Source: Sva-07 sp963715285
GTDB taxonomy: Bacteria > Actinomycetota > Acidimicrobiia > Acidimicrobiales > Ilumatobacteraceae
Reading direction: 5' to 3'
Assembly: GCA_963715285.1 (NCBI GenBank)
Contig: CAVQRU010000009.1
Span: forward strand, 153,117-217,116
DNA: 64,000 bases
Positions 48,713 through 56,397 of this stretch are shown in pieces. Each line of letters begins with the position of its first letter. Position 1 is the stretch's first letter. The notes under the pieces were generated by a model that saw nothing but the letters and a program-made list of their open reading frames with translations, made no database searches and had not been told where the DNA came from. The position numbers were made by a program, and so were the translations under genes.

Positions 48713-49705
48713 ATGGCTACCCCCAACGTGAATCCCAAGATGGAATACCGCCGCCTCGGCAACACCGGGCTCAAGGTGAGCGTGCTGTCGTTCGGCAGCT
48801 GGGTCACCTTCGACACCCAGCTCGACAACAACCTGGCGCTGGAGTGCATGGCCGCGGCCGGCGAGGCGGGATGCAACTTCTTCGACAACGCCGAGGCCTA
48901 TGCCGGCGGCAAGAGCGAGGAGATCATGGGAGCGGCGCTGCGGGAGCTCGACTGGCCCCGCTGGTCGTACGTCGTGACCACCAAGATCTTCTGGGGTCTG
49001 CACGGCGAGACGCCGAACATGCGCAACACGCTCAACCGCAAGTACCTGATGCAGGCGATCGACGGCTCGCTCGAGCGGTTCGGGCTCGACTTCGTCGACG
49101 TCCTCTACTGCCACCGCTCCGATCCGAACACGCCGATCGAGGAGACGGTGTGGGCGATGAGCGACATCATCACGGCGGGCAAGGCGCTCTACTGGGGGAC
49201 CAGCGAGTGGTCAGCCGACGAGATCCGTGCGGCGATCGACATCGCCGAGCGCCACCACCTGCACAAGCCGGTCACCGAGCAGAGCCAGTACAACCTGCTC
49301 GAGCGCAAGAAGGTCGAGCGCGAGTACGCCCGGATCAACACCGAGTTCAATTACGGCAACACGATCTGGAGCCCGCTCGCGTCGGGCCTGCTCACCGGCA
49401 AGTACAAAGACGGCATCCCCGAGGACTCGCGCGCTGCGCTGTCGGGCTACGAGTGGCTCGCCGGCCGCCTCACGGACGCCGAGGCGATCGCCCGTGTCGA
49501 GAAGCTCCGCCCGATCGCCGATCGCCTCGGGTGCACGATGGCGCAGCTCGCACTCGCCTGGTGCACGAAGAACCCGCACGTGTCGACGGTGATCACCGGT
49601 GCGTCGAAGGTGAGTCAGGTCGAGCAGAACTTCGAGACGGTCGACGTCATCCCGCTCCTCACCGACGAGGTGAAGGAGGAGATGGAAGCGGCCGTCAAGG
49701 GCTGA
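48713..49705 (+). CDS. Aldo/keto reductase (KCNAB-like)
   Basis: This is a 330-aa NADPH-dependent oxidoreductase. The catalytic tetrad can be read: Asp and Tyr in FFDNAEAYAGGKSEE, Lys in VVTTKIFWG, His in LYCHRSDPNTP. It is closest to the bacterial relatives of the potassium-channel beta subunit (YRRLGNTGLKVSVLSFGSW, SPLASGLLTGKYKDG). TAGGGT ends 7 nt before ATG 48713. The substrate, probably a small aldehyde, is unknown. Confidence 0.88.
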   Translation: MATPNVNPKMEYRRLGNTGLKVSVLSFGSWVTFDTQLDNNLALECMAAAGEAGCNFFDNAEAYAGGKSEEIMGAALRELDWPRWSYVVTTKIFWGLHGETPNMRNTLNRKYLMQAIDGSLERFGLDFVDVLYCHRSDPNTPIEETVWAMSDIITAGKALYWGTSEWSADEIRAAIDIAERHHLHKPVTEQSQYNLLERKKVEREYARINTEFNYGNTIWSPLASGLLTGKYKDGIPEDSRAALSGYEWLAGRLTDAEAIARVEKLRPIADRLGCTMAQLALAWCTKNPHVSTVITGASKVSQVEQNFETVDVIPLLTDEVKEEMEAAVKG

Positions 49706-50303
49706 TCCACGACACCACGTATTCGGCGACGCGCTGCGCCTGGCCGACGAGGGAGTGGTCGGCACTCCCGACCGTCCCGTGGCCGGCGATCGGTCCCCAG
49801 CCGGCGACGATGGGGGCCGAGATCGCCGGTGGGCTGAACTGGTCGTGCGCGGGCGTCAGCACGAGCGTGGGCACGTGCGGCGCGCCGACGTCGGGCATCA
49901 TGGCCAGCGGTGGCGCCACGAGCCCGAGGGCGGTGACGCGGTCGTCGTCGAGGCCGAGCGCGACCATGGCGCCGAACGAGTAGCCGATGGCAACGAGTGG
50001 GATCCCCGGAACCCGGTCGGCGAGCACGTCGAGTGCGGCGACCGCATCGAGTCGCTCGCCGGGCCCTCCGGAGAACTCGGCTCGGAAGTCGAAGCGGAGC
50101 GCAGCAATGCGGGCGTCGGGGAGGGCGTCGTACAGCGCCGTCACGACGTTGTTGAAGCGATTGCCGCCGTACTGGGGGTGAGGGTGGCACACGATGGCGG
50201 CCAGCTTCGGCTCGTCGGGCACCGCGAGGTCGCCGACGAGGTCGACACCGTCGGATGCGGCGAAGTGCATCGTGCGGCGGGTGATCGGCAGGGATTCGCT
50301 CAC
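49695..50303 (-). CDS. Alpha/beta hydrolase, dienelactone-hydrolase-like
   Basis: This is a 202-aa hydrolase of the short serine type. The nucleophile elbow is VAIGYSFGAMVALGL (GxSxG) near residue 92. HPHPQYGGNRFNN is the family oxyanion segment, an acid residue sits near LTPAHDQFSPP and His in GSADHSLVG closes the triad. TACCGT ends 8 nt before GTG 50303; that hexamer overlaps the TACCCT of the divergent GroES-like gene, so both promoters share about 12 bp. The 3' end overlaps the aldo/keto reductase gene by 11 bp, convergently. Confidence 0.82.
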   Translation of the reverse strand: MSESLPITRRTMHFAASDGVDLVGDLAVPDEPKLAAIVCHPHPQYGGNRFNNVVTALYDALPDARIAALRFDFRAEFSGGPGERLDAVAALDVLADRVPGIPLVAIGYSFGAMVALGLDDDRVTALGLVAPPLAMMPDVGAPHVPTLVLTPAHDQFSPPAISAPIVAGWGPIAGHGTVGSADHSLVGQAQRVAEYVVSWISP

Positions 50304-50328
50304 GATCGTCGACGGTACCCTTCCTCTG

Positions 50329-50655
50329 ATGGCCGTCGTCGACGACAAGCTCCCGATCAAGATGCTCAACGACCGTGTGCTCGTGCGCATCTCCGACAAG
50401 GCCGGCGAGCGCAAGTCGTCCGGCGGCATCGTGATCCCGGCGACCGCGCAGGTCTCCAAGCGCCTCATCTGGGCGACGGTCGTGGCCCAGGGGCAGAACG
50501 TCCGCTCCTGCGAGGTCGGCGACAAGGTGCTGTTCAGCCCCGAGGACCGCTACGAGGTCGAGGTCCAGGGTGAGGACTACGTCATGCTGCGCGAGCGAGA
50601 ACTCCATGCCGTTGCCGCTGAACGCATCGAGGCCTCGACGGGGCTCTATCTCTAG
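50329..50655 (+). CDS. GroES-like co-chaperone fold protein
   Basis: This is a 108-aa protein with the Cpn10 fold: IKMLNDRVLVRISDKAGERK, the mobile loop SSGGIVIPATAQ and GDKVLFSPEDRYEV. It keeps the order of GroES, but the mobile loop lacks the usual KEKPQ/EG stretch and no groEL lies next to it, so it may be a divergent paralogue rather than the housekeeping GroES. TACCCT ends 7 nt before ATG 50329. Confidence 0.8.
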   Translation: MAVVDDKLPIKMLNDRVLVRISDKAGERKSSGGIVIPATAQVSKRLIWATVVAQGQNVRSCEVGDKVLFSPEDRYEVEVQGEDYVMLRERELHAVAAERIEASTGLYL

Positions 50656-50697
50656 GGCGCTCCGACCCCGGGCGGGTCCGGACCTCGCGTCGGCGGC

Positions 50698-51852
50698 TCA
50701 CCCCAGCTCGTAGGCGCCGCGCACCGTCACGGTCGCGTTGATGCGATCGCGTGAGCTGGTCGGCCCGTCGAGGCCGAGCCATCCGACCAGCGCATCCTGG
50801 TGACTGGGGCGCAGGCGGGCGCACCCCTTGCTCTGCGGGCTGGTGGGCACGTTGTTGGCGCCGTGGATCGCCTGGCCGCGGTCGAAGTACAGCGGCTTGT
50901 ACATGTTGCCGTTGAGCGGGTTGTCGTCTGCCACGGGGTAGATGCTCGACTCGTGCCAGCCACCGTTGTTCAGTGCCGGGTTGTACCTGAACGCCCTCGT
51001 TCGTTCCTGCAGGCGGGTCTCGTAGCCGGCCTCACCCGTCGACGTCGGGAACACGTGCACGAGACGGTCGAAGCCCTCGCCGGTCAGCATCACCTGACAG
51101 GTCAGGTCGATGAAGATCCACCTGCCGTCGGTGGCGACGTTCGGCGGGATCGGGAGTGCGGTGGTGGCGAGCAGGAACTGCTCCTCGACGCTGCCGGGTT
51201 CCATGTCGGAGCGGTTCACCGGGAGCCCGAGCGCGAGACGGGCGGCGCACAGCCCCCGGCGGGTGACGGGGCCGGACTCGCCGTCGACGGGCATCTCGGG
51301 GAAGCCGTACGGGGTCAGCAGCTCGTTGAGCTTCGCCTGTTGGTTGGCGACCGCGAGGAACGTCTCCGCGGCCACGACGGCAGCGTTGCGTTCGAGGCGT
51401 TGCTCGCCCGTGATGTCGTCGAGACCGTTGTCGATGCACACGTCGAGGAGTTGGTCGGGCACGACCAGGTCGTCGGCCAGCGCGTTCTCGGCCTGGATGG
51501 CTGCGATCGTGACGATCTCGTCGGCTCGACTCGTGGCGATGCCACCGAGCGAGTCACCCGGCTGGACCTGCACCACACATGCCGGGTCGTGCACGGCGAG
51601 CGGCGGTTCGGTGGTTGTGGTGGTGGTGCTGGTGGTGGTGCTGCTGCTGGTGGTGCTGCTCGGTCGGGTCGTGCTCGGTGCGGACGCGGGAGGGCTGGTC
51701 GTGGGGGCGATGGTCGACGGGGTCGCCGGCGAATCGATCGCCGGAGAGGCAACGTCGTCGCCTGCGTCCTGCGCACCGGTGGCGATCACCTCGGTGCAGG
51801 CGCCCGCGAACAATGACGCGCCGACGAACGAGGCGATCCGCAGAACCCGCAC
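50698..51852 (-). CDS. Lipoprotein L,D-transpeptidase with LysM-like domain
   Basis: This is a 384-aa exported enzyme. The N-terminus has a lipobox (SLFAGAC), followed by a long Ser/Thr/Pro linker with an almost pure Thr run near residues 70-85. A LysM-like segment follows (VVQVQPGDSLGGIAT), then a peptidoglycan-binding-like helix bundle and the YkuD domain. The catalytic motif is AIHGANN ... SPQSKGCARL (HGxx-SxGCxR), nucleophile Cys about 358. It cross-links peptidoglycan (3-3 bonds) or attaches proteins to it. TACCGT ends exactly 6 nt before GTG 51852. Confidence 0.86.
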   Translation of the reverse strand: MRVLRIASFVGASLFAGACTEVIATGAQDAGDDVASPAIDSPATPSTIAPTTSPPASAPSTTRPSSTTSSSTTTSTTTTTTEPPLAVHDPACVVQVQPGDSLGGIATSRADEIVTIAAIQAENALADDLVVPDQLLDVCIDNGLDDITGEQRLERNAAVVAAETFLAVANQQAKLNELLTPYGFPEMPVDGESGPVTRRGLCAARLALGLPVNRSDMEPGSVEEQFLLATTALPIPPNVATDGRWIFIDLTCQVMLTGEGFDRLVHVFPTSTGEAGYETRLQERTRAFRYNPALNNGGWHESSIYPVADDNPLNGNMYKPLYFDRGQAIHGANNVPTSPQSKGCARLRPSHQDALVGWLGLDGPTSSRDRINATVTVRGAYELG

Positions 51853-51960
51853 GCCGCAACGGTACCCACCCCGACGGTCGCCGTGTCGTCACGAGCTCGA
51901 AGTCCGCAGGTGCCCGCGATGTCTGCGGGTGCCGTGGGGTGACGCCCGTAGGCTGAACCG

Positions 51961-52314
51961 ATGCCCGAAGGGACCACGATCACCCCCACCGACGAGCAGC
52001 TCGCCGGCGTGAAGTACGACAGCAACGGCCTCGTGGCGGCGATCGCGCAGGATGTCGACAACGGCGACGTGTTGATGCTGGCGTGGATGAACGAGGAGTC
52101 GCTGAAGATGACCCTCGCCGAGGGTCGGATGGTGTACTGGTCGCGCAGTCGACAGGAGTTGTGGCGCAAGGGCGACACGAGCGGTGATCGTCAGTTCGTT
52201 CGCGAGGCGTACTACGACTGCGATGCCGATGCGCTGCTGTTCAAGGTCGAGCAGGAGGGTGCCGGCGCCTGTCACACCGGTGCTCGATCCTGCTTCTTCC
52301 GGACGTTCGGCTGA
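51961..52314 (+). CDS. hisI: Phosphoribosyl-AMP cyclohydrolase
   Basis: This is a 117-aa monofunctional HisI. Zinc- and Mg-site residues are present in YWSRSRQELWRKGDTSG and YYDCDADALLFKVEQ, and in GACHTGARSCFFR. It catalyses the third step of histidine synthesis. It is about 4 kb from the main his operon and overlaps trpE by one base (TGATG), so histidine and tryptophan genes are coupled here. TAGGCT ends 6 nt before ATG 51961. Confidence 0.94.
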   Translation: MPEGTTITPTDEQLAGVKYDSNGLVAAIAQDVDNGDVLMLAWMNEESLKMTLAEGRMVYWSRSRQELWRKGDTSGDRQFVREAYYDCDADALLFKVEQEGAGACHTGARSCFFRTFG

Positions 52315-53840
52315 TGCGGTTCCGTCCCTCCCGCGAGGAGTTCCACTCGTTCGCCGCCGAGCACACCTTCGTGCCGGTGTGGACCGAGTTGCTCGCCGAC
52401 CTCGAGACACCGGTGGCCGCGTACGTGAAACTCGTGGGCGACGGTCCGGGATTCCTCCTCGAATCGGTCGAGGGCGCCGAGCGGTGGGCCCGGTTCTCCT
52501 TCGTGGGTCGGAACCCGTCGGCGACGCTCGTCCTGCGCGATGGCGTCGTCGAGCTCGACGGCCCGCTGCCGGAGGGCATCCCGACCGACCGGGGGATGCT
52601 CGCGGCGCTCGAGACGCTCCTCGACTGCTCCAGCAGCCCCACGTTCGCCGACCTGCCGCCGCTGCACGGCGGCATCATGGGGTTTCTCGGCTACGACGTG
52701 ATCCGCGAGGTCGAACATCTCCCGAACGCGCCGACCGACGACCGTGGGTATCCCGACGCCGTGATGTCGGTGATCGGTTCGCTCGCCGCGTTCGACCACT
52801 GGCGCCAACGGGTGTACCTGATCGAGAGCGTCCCGACGCTCGGGCTCGACGCCGCCGAACTCGATCGCGCGTACGACGCTGCGGTCGAGCGCGTGACCCG
52901 GGCGGTCGCCGATCTCGCCGCGCCACTGCCGTACACGCCGATCGAGCCCCCGTCGGCCGACGACGAGTTGCCGGAGTTGCACTCCTCGATGCCGGGTGGG
53001 CTGTACCAGCGTGCCGTCGAGGTCGCCAAGGACCACGTGGTGGCAGGTGACATCTTCCAGGTGGTGCTCGCGCAACGCTACGACCTCGAACTCGACGCCG
53101 ATCCGTTCGACGTGTACCGGGTGCTTCGCCAGGTGAACCCGTCGCCGTACATGTACTTCGTCCGCCACCCGGAGTTGACGATCGTCGGGTCGTCGCCGGA
53201 GCCGATGGTGCAGCTGCTCGGCCGTACCGTCGTGTCCCGTCCGATCGCCGGTACGCGACGTCGGGGTCGCACCGACGAACACGATCGGCTGATGGCGGCC
53301 GAGTTGAGCGAGCACCCGAAGGAACGAGCCGAGCACGTGATGCTCGTCGATCTGGCCCGCAACGACGTCGGGCGCGTCGCCGACTTCGGAACGGTGCACG
53401 TCGACGAGTTGATGACCCTCGAGCGGTACAGCCATGTGATGCATCTGACGTCGCAGGTGTCGGGTCAGCTCCGCGACGGCCTCGGCCCGATCGACGTGCT
53501 CCGGGCGACGTTGCCGGCCGGCACCGTCTCCGGGGCACCCAAGGTGCGAGCGATGGAGATCATCGACGATCTCGAGCCGGTCAAGCGGGGCCCGTACGCC
53601 GGCGTGGTCGGCTATGTCGACTGGTCGGGCAACCTCGACACAGCGATCGCGATCCGCACGATGTTCGTCACCGGTGACGGGCACACGGCCAGCCTGCAGG
53701 CCGGCGCCGGCATCGTCGCCGACTCGGTTCCCGACGACGAGGACCTCGAGTGCCGCAACAAGGCGGCGGCGTTGCTCGCGGCGATTCCGGCCGCACGGCG
53801 GATGACCGCAGCGCGCCGCGACGCTGGCACACCGGCCTGA
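52314..53840 (+). CDS. trpE: Anthranilate synthase component I
   Basis: This is a 508-aa chorismate-using enzyme. The tryptophan-feedback region includes the LLESVEGAERWARFSFVG segment. Catalytic motifs are IFQVVLAQRYDLELDADPF, VGSSPEPMVQL, RPIAGTRRRGRTDEHDR, MLVDLARNDVGRVADFG and the C-terminal Glu in LPAGTVSGAPKVRAMEI. It converts chorismate to anthranilate with a glutaminase subunit (trpG) that is not in the window. Its ATG lies in the hisI stop. Confidence 0.94.
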   Translation: MRFRPSREEFHSFAAEHTFVPVWTELLADLETPVAAYVKLVGDGPGFLLESVEGAERWARFSFVGRNPSATLVLRDGVVELDGPLPEGIPTDRGMLAALETLLDCSSSPTFADLPPLHGGIMGFLGYDVIREVEHLPNAPTDDRGYPDAVMSVIGSLAAFDHWRQRVYLIESVPTLGLDAAELDRAYDAAVERVTRAVADLAAPLPYTPIEPPSADDELPELHSSMPGGLYQRAVEVAKDHVVAGDIFQVVLAQRYDLELDADPFDVYRVLRQVNPSPYMYFVRHPELTIVGSSPEPMVQLLGRTVVSRPIAGTRRRGRTDEHDRLMAAELSEHPKERAEHVMLVDLARNDVGRVADFGTVHVDELMTLERYSHVMHLTSQVSGQLRDGLGPIDVLRATLPAGTVSGAPKVRAMEIIDDLEPVKRGPYAGVVGYVDWSGNLDTAIAIRTMFVTGDGHTASLQAGAGIVADSVPDDEDLECRNKAAALLAAIPAARRMTAARRDAGTPA

Positions 53841-53861
53841 GGGGCGCAGCCGGCGGGTCGT

Positions 53862-54410
53862 CTAGAAGATCAGGCCGAGCAGGAACAGCACGCTCATGCC
53901 GGCGAAGCCGATCGTGATCGCGGTCGCCAGCAGGATCAGCAGCGGAAAGCTCGTGATCGACTTGAGCGCGACCGACAGGGCGACGAACTGTCCCGCCCGT
54001 GCACCCACCGAATCGCTCATCGCGAAGAACTGGCGCGACATCACCACTGCGCTCTGGTCCTGCACGTCGTCGCTGGATTCGACCGTCTCGATGACCACAC
54101 GTTCCGACTGCGGGTCGCTGGAGATGAGCGCCTGGATCTCGTTGACGAGCGCAACACTCAGGCTGGTGATCGCCCAGAGCCGGAACATCGCCAGCAGCAC
54201 CGCGCCGACCGCGACGACGATGCCCACGCCGCCGAGCAGGATCCATGCGTTCCGGACGCCACCATCGAGCGCCGCGAGGCCGAGCGCGAACCCCCCGACG
54301 CAGATCAAGACGACGATGGCGAGGGTTCCCGCAGCCAGCCGGGTGCCGCGGTGGACGAGCACGAGGAAGCTGTCGACGGCGCGTTGGGCGAGATCTCGTT
54401 GCTGCGACAT
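53862..54410 (-). CDS. Membrane protein, unknown function
   Basis: This is a 182-aa protein with three to four hydrophobic segments: about 27-47 (LAIVVLICVGGFALGLAAL), 56-77, and 155-180 (LLILLATAITIGFAGMSVLF). The hydrophilic middle (SDPQSERVVIETVESSDDVQ) is predicted to lie on one side of the membrane. I recognise no family. It is divergent from the ygfZ-like gene with a 33-bp gap. Confidence 0.62.
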   Translation of the reverse strand: MSQQRDLAQRAVDSFLVLVHRGTRLAAGTLAIVVLICVGGFALGLAALDGGVRNAWILLGGVGIVVAVGAVLLAMFRLWAITSLSVALVNEIQALISSDPQSERVVIETVESSDDVQDQSAVVMSRQFFAMSDSVGARAGQFVALSVALKSITSFPLLILLATAITIGFAGMSVLFLLGLIF

Positions 54411-54443
54411 GACGTTGGAAGTGTGCCACGGCAGACTGCAGAC

Positions 54444-55163
54444 GTGACTTCCGAACGTTCTGCCCTCGACGGCGCTCTCGCCGCCGCGATCGACGACGCG
54501 ATCGACGACGCTGCCCGCGACCACGTCATCGTCGAAGGCCCCGACGCAGCGACGTATCTCCACTCCCAGGTCGCCCAGGACCTGCGCGACCTCGCGGTCG
54601 GGCAGACCTGCTGGACGCTCGTGCTGGAGCCGAGCGGCAAGGTCGAGAGCCTCGCACGTGTGACGCGAACCGCCGACGAGCGTTTCGACTTCGACACCGA
54701 CGCCGGGTACGGCGAGGCGCTCGCCGCGCGTCTGGCGCGCTTCAAGATCCGTGTGCAGGCCGAGATCGCGGTGGTGCCCGCAGACGCGGTGGCGCCGTCA
54801 GACGAGCACGAGGCCGCGCGGGTCGACGTCGGTTGGCCCCGGATGGGATTCGAGATCGTCCCCGGTGAGACGATTCCGGCAGTCACCGGCGTCGTGCCGC
54901 TCGCCGTGAGCTTCACGAAGGGCTGCTACCCCGGCCAGGAGTTGGTGGAGCGCATGGACAGCCGCGGCGCCGATGCGCCCCGATCGTTGCGGATCGTCGA
55001 GGTGGCGGTCGGATCGGTGATCGGTGACCCGGTCGTCGACGCCGAGGGCACGGAGGTGGGCACGATCACGAGTGTGGACCCCTCCGGGACGATGGCGCTG
55101 GCGCTCGTCAAGCGCGGCGGTGACGTCGGTCGGCTCCCGGCCCACCTCGTCGGAGAGCGATGA
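54444..55163 (+). CDS. ygfZ: YgfZ/GcvT-like folate-binding protein
   Basis: This is a 239-aa member of the YgfZ family, with the diagnostic motif FTKGCYPGQELVERMD (KGCYxGQE, reactive Cys) and the N-terminal VIVEGPDAATYLHSQVAQDL. The family supports iron-sulfur cluster enzymes through a folate-dependent step. GTG 54444 is preceded by CAGACT 6 nt upstream, a variant of the local -10. No Fe-S assembly genes are adjacent. Confidence 0.88.
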   Translation: MTSERSALDGALAAAIDDAIDDAARDHVIVEGPDAATYLHSQVAQDLRDLAVGQTCWTLVLEPSGKVESLARVTRTADERFDFDTDAGYGEALAARLARFKIRVQAEIAVVPADAVAPSDEHEAARVDVGWPRMGFEIVPGETIPAVTGVVPLAVSFTKGCYPGQELVERMDSRGADAPRSLRIVEVAVGSVIGDPVVDAEGTEVGTITSVDPSGTMALALVKRGGDVGRLPAHLVGER

Positions 55164-55189
55164 CCGCGGTCGGGCGCTGTCGGTCGTGG

Positions 55190-56311
55190 TCAGGCGGCCG
55201 GAGTGGGAACGAGGCTGCGGCGGATCGCCGCGACCTCGGGGTGCTGACGGATACCGATCAGCTCGGGTGATCCGTCGATGATCGAGGCGAGACCGGTCGG
55301 CGAGGTCCCGGCCTCGGCCGCGGTGCGGAGCCACCCGATGGCCGTCTGCTGGTCACCGAGTGCACCCGCGGCCCGTGCGACGGTGGCTGCAGCGAGGGTG
55401 TGAGGGTGACGGGCATAGCCCTCGGCGGCGTAGTGCGCCGCGTCCTCGAACCGTCCGACGCGCATCAACTGGTTGGCGAGCACGTACTCGTTCCACGGGT
55501 CGCCGTACGGGAAGGGTTCGGGCAGGATCGCGATCAGGTCGGCCACTTCGGGAGTCGACAGCGTGACCGGCGGCGGTGGCTGCTCGGGGCGGTGGTGGCT
55601 GAGGGCGTTCACGAGCAGTCGGCGAGCCTTCTGCGGCTTGCCCTTCGCGAGTGCGTCGTGGGCGTCGTGCCACGGTGACGTGGGCTCCTTCGTGGATCCG
55701 AGCATCTGCAGCTGGGCGACCAGGATGAAGCCCACCACCAGGATGAAGCCGCGGTAGCGATCGTTGGTGAACGCCACCACGGAGAACGCCAACGTCAACC
55801 CGAGCGAGATGAACAGCATGAGCCGATGCGCCCGACCGGGCAGGAGGCGATCGAGCGCGGTGGTGACGATGTTGCCGCCGTCGAGGGGCAGGATCGGCAC
55901 GAGGTTGAACAGACCGATCACGGGTCCGGCCCAGAAGATCGCCCACGTCGCCGGATTGCCGTCGAGCGATGCCGGGTCGGTGACATCGGCGCCCATGGCG
56001 AAGAGGATCACCACCGACGTGACGATCTGGATGCCGGGTCCGGCGAAGGAGATGCCGATCGATTCGAGCCGGGAGATCGGCCGGGTCGGTACGTAGGAGG
56101 CGTAGCCGGCGAGGAAGTTGAGCGAGATCTCGGCGCGGGCGCCGGCGCTGCGCGCGGCGACGGCGTGTCCGAGTTCGTGCAGCAAGGTGAACGCGGCGAG
56201 CGCGCCGGCGAGCCACAGCCCGAACTCGTTGCCGTACAGCAGCACGATGAGCACCATCATCATGACGAAGCCGGGCCGTACGTGGACGGGGAACCCCAGC
56301 AGCCGGAACAT
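55190..56311 (-). CDS. M50 site-2-type intramembrane metallopeptidase with TPR-like tail
   Basis: This is a 373-aa protein. The catalytic motif TLLHELGHAVAAR (HExxH) lies in the second membrane helix, and the third ligand in NLVPILPLDGGNIV (LDG motif) in a later helix. Around six hydrophobic segments are visible. The C-terminal 150 residues form a helical-repeat tail (YVLANQLMRVGRFEDAAHYA) that may recruit substrates. It resembles rhomboid-independent S2P enzymes that cut membrane-bound regulators; the substrate is unknown. TAGCCT ends 8 nt before ATG 56311. Confidence 0.87.
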   Translation of the reverse strand: MFRLLGFPVHVRPGFVMMMVLIVLLYGNEFGLWLAGALAAFTLLHELGHAVAARSAGARAEISLNFLAGYASYVPTRPISRLESIGISFAGPGIQIVTSVVILFAMGADVTDPASLDGNPATWAIFWAGPVIGLFNLVPILPLDGGNIVTTALDRLLPGRAHRLMLFISLGLTLAFSVVAFTNDRYRGFILVVGFILVAQLQMLGSTKEPTSPWHDAHDALAKGKPQKARRLLVNALSHHRPEQPPPPVTLSTPEVADLIAILPEPFPYGDPWNEYVLANQLMRVGRFEDAAHYAAEGYARHPHTLAAATVARAAGALGDQQTAIGWLRTAAEAGTSPTGLASIIDGSPELIGIRQHPEVAAIRRSLVPTPAA

Positions 56312-56397
56312 CGTTGCCCAGGCTAGGACCGATTCCGACGGCCATGACGGCACGTGCCCGCAATCGACTCGCGATTGCCTGCCTAGACTCGACCGAC

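Noticed and set aside
51600..51670. GTG/CTG-type microsatellite in the L,D-transpeptidase gene
   Set aside because: It encodes the Thr/Ser linker between the lipid anchor and the enzyme; such linkers are ordinary in secreted actinobacterial proteins.
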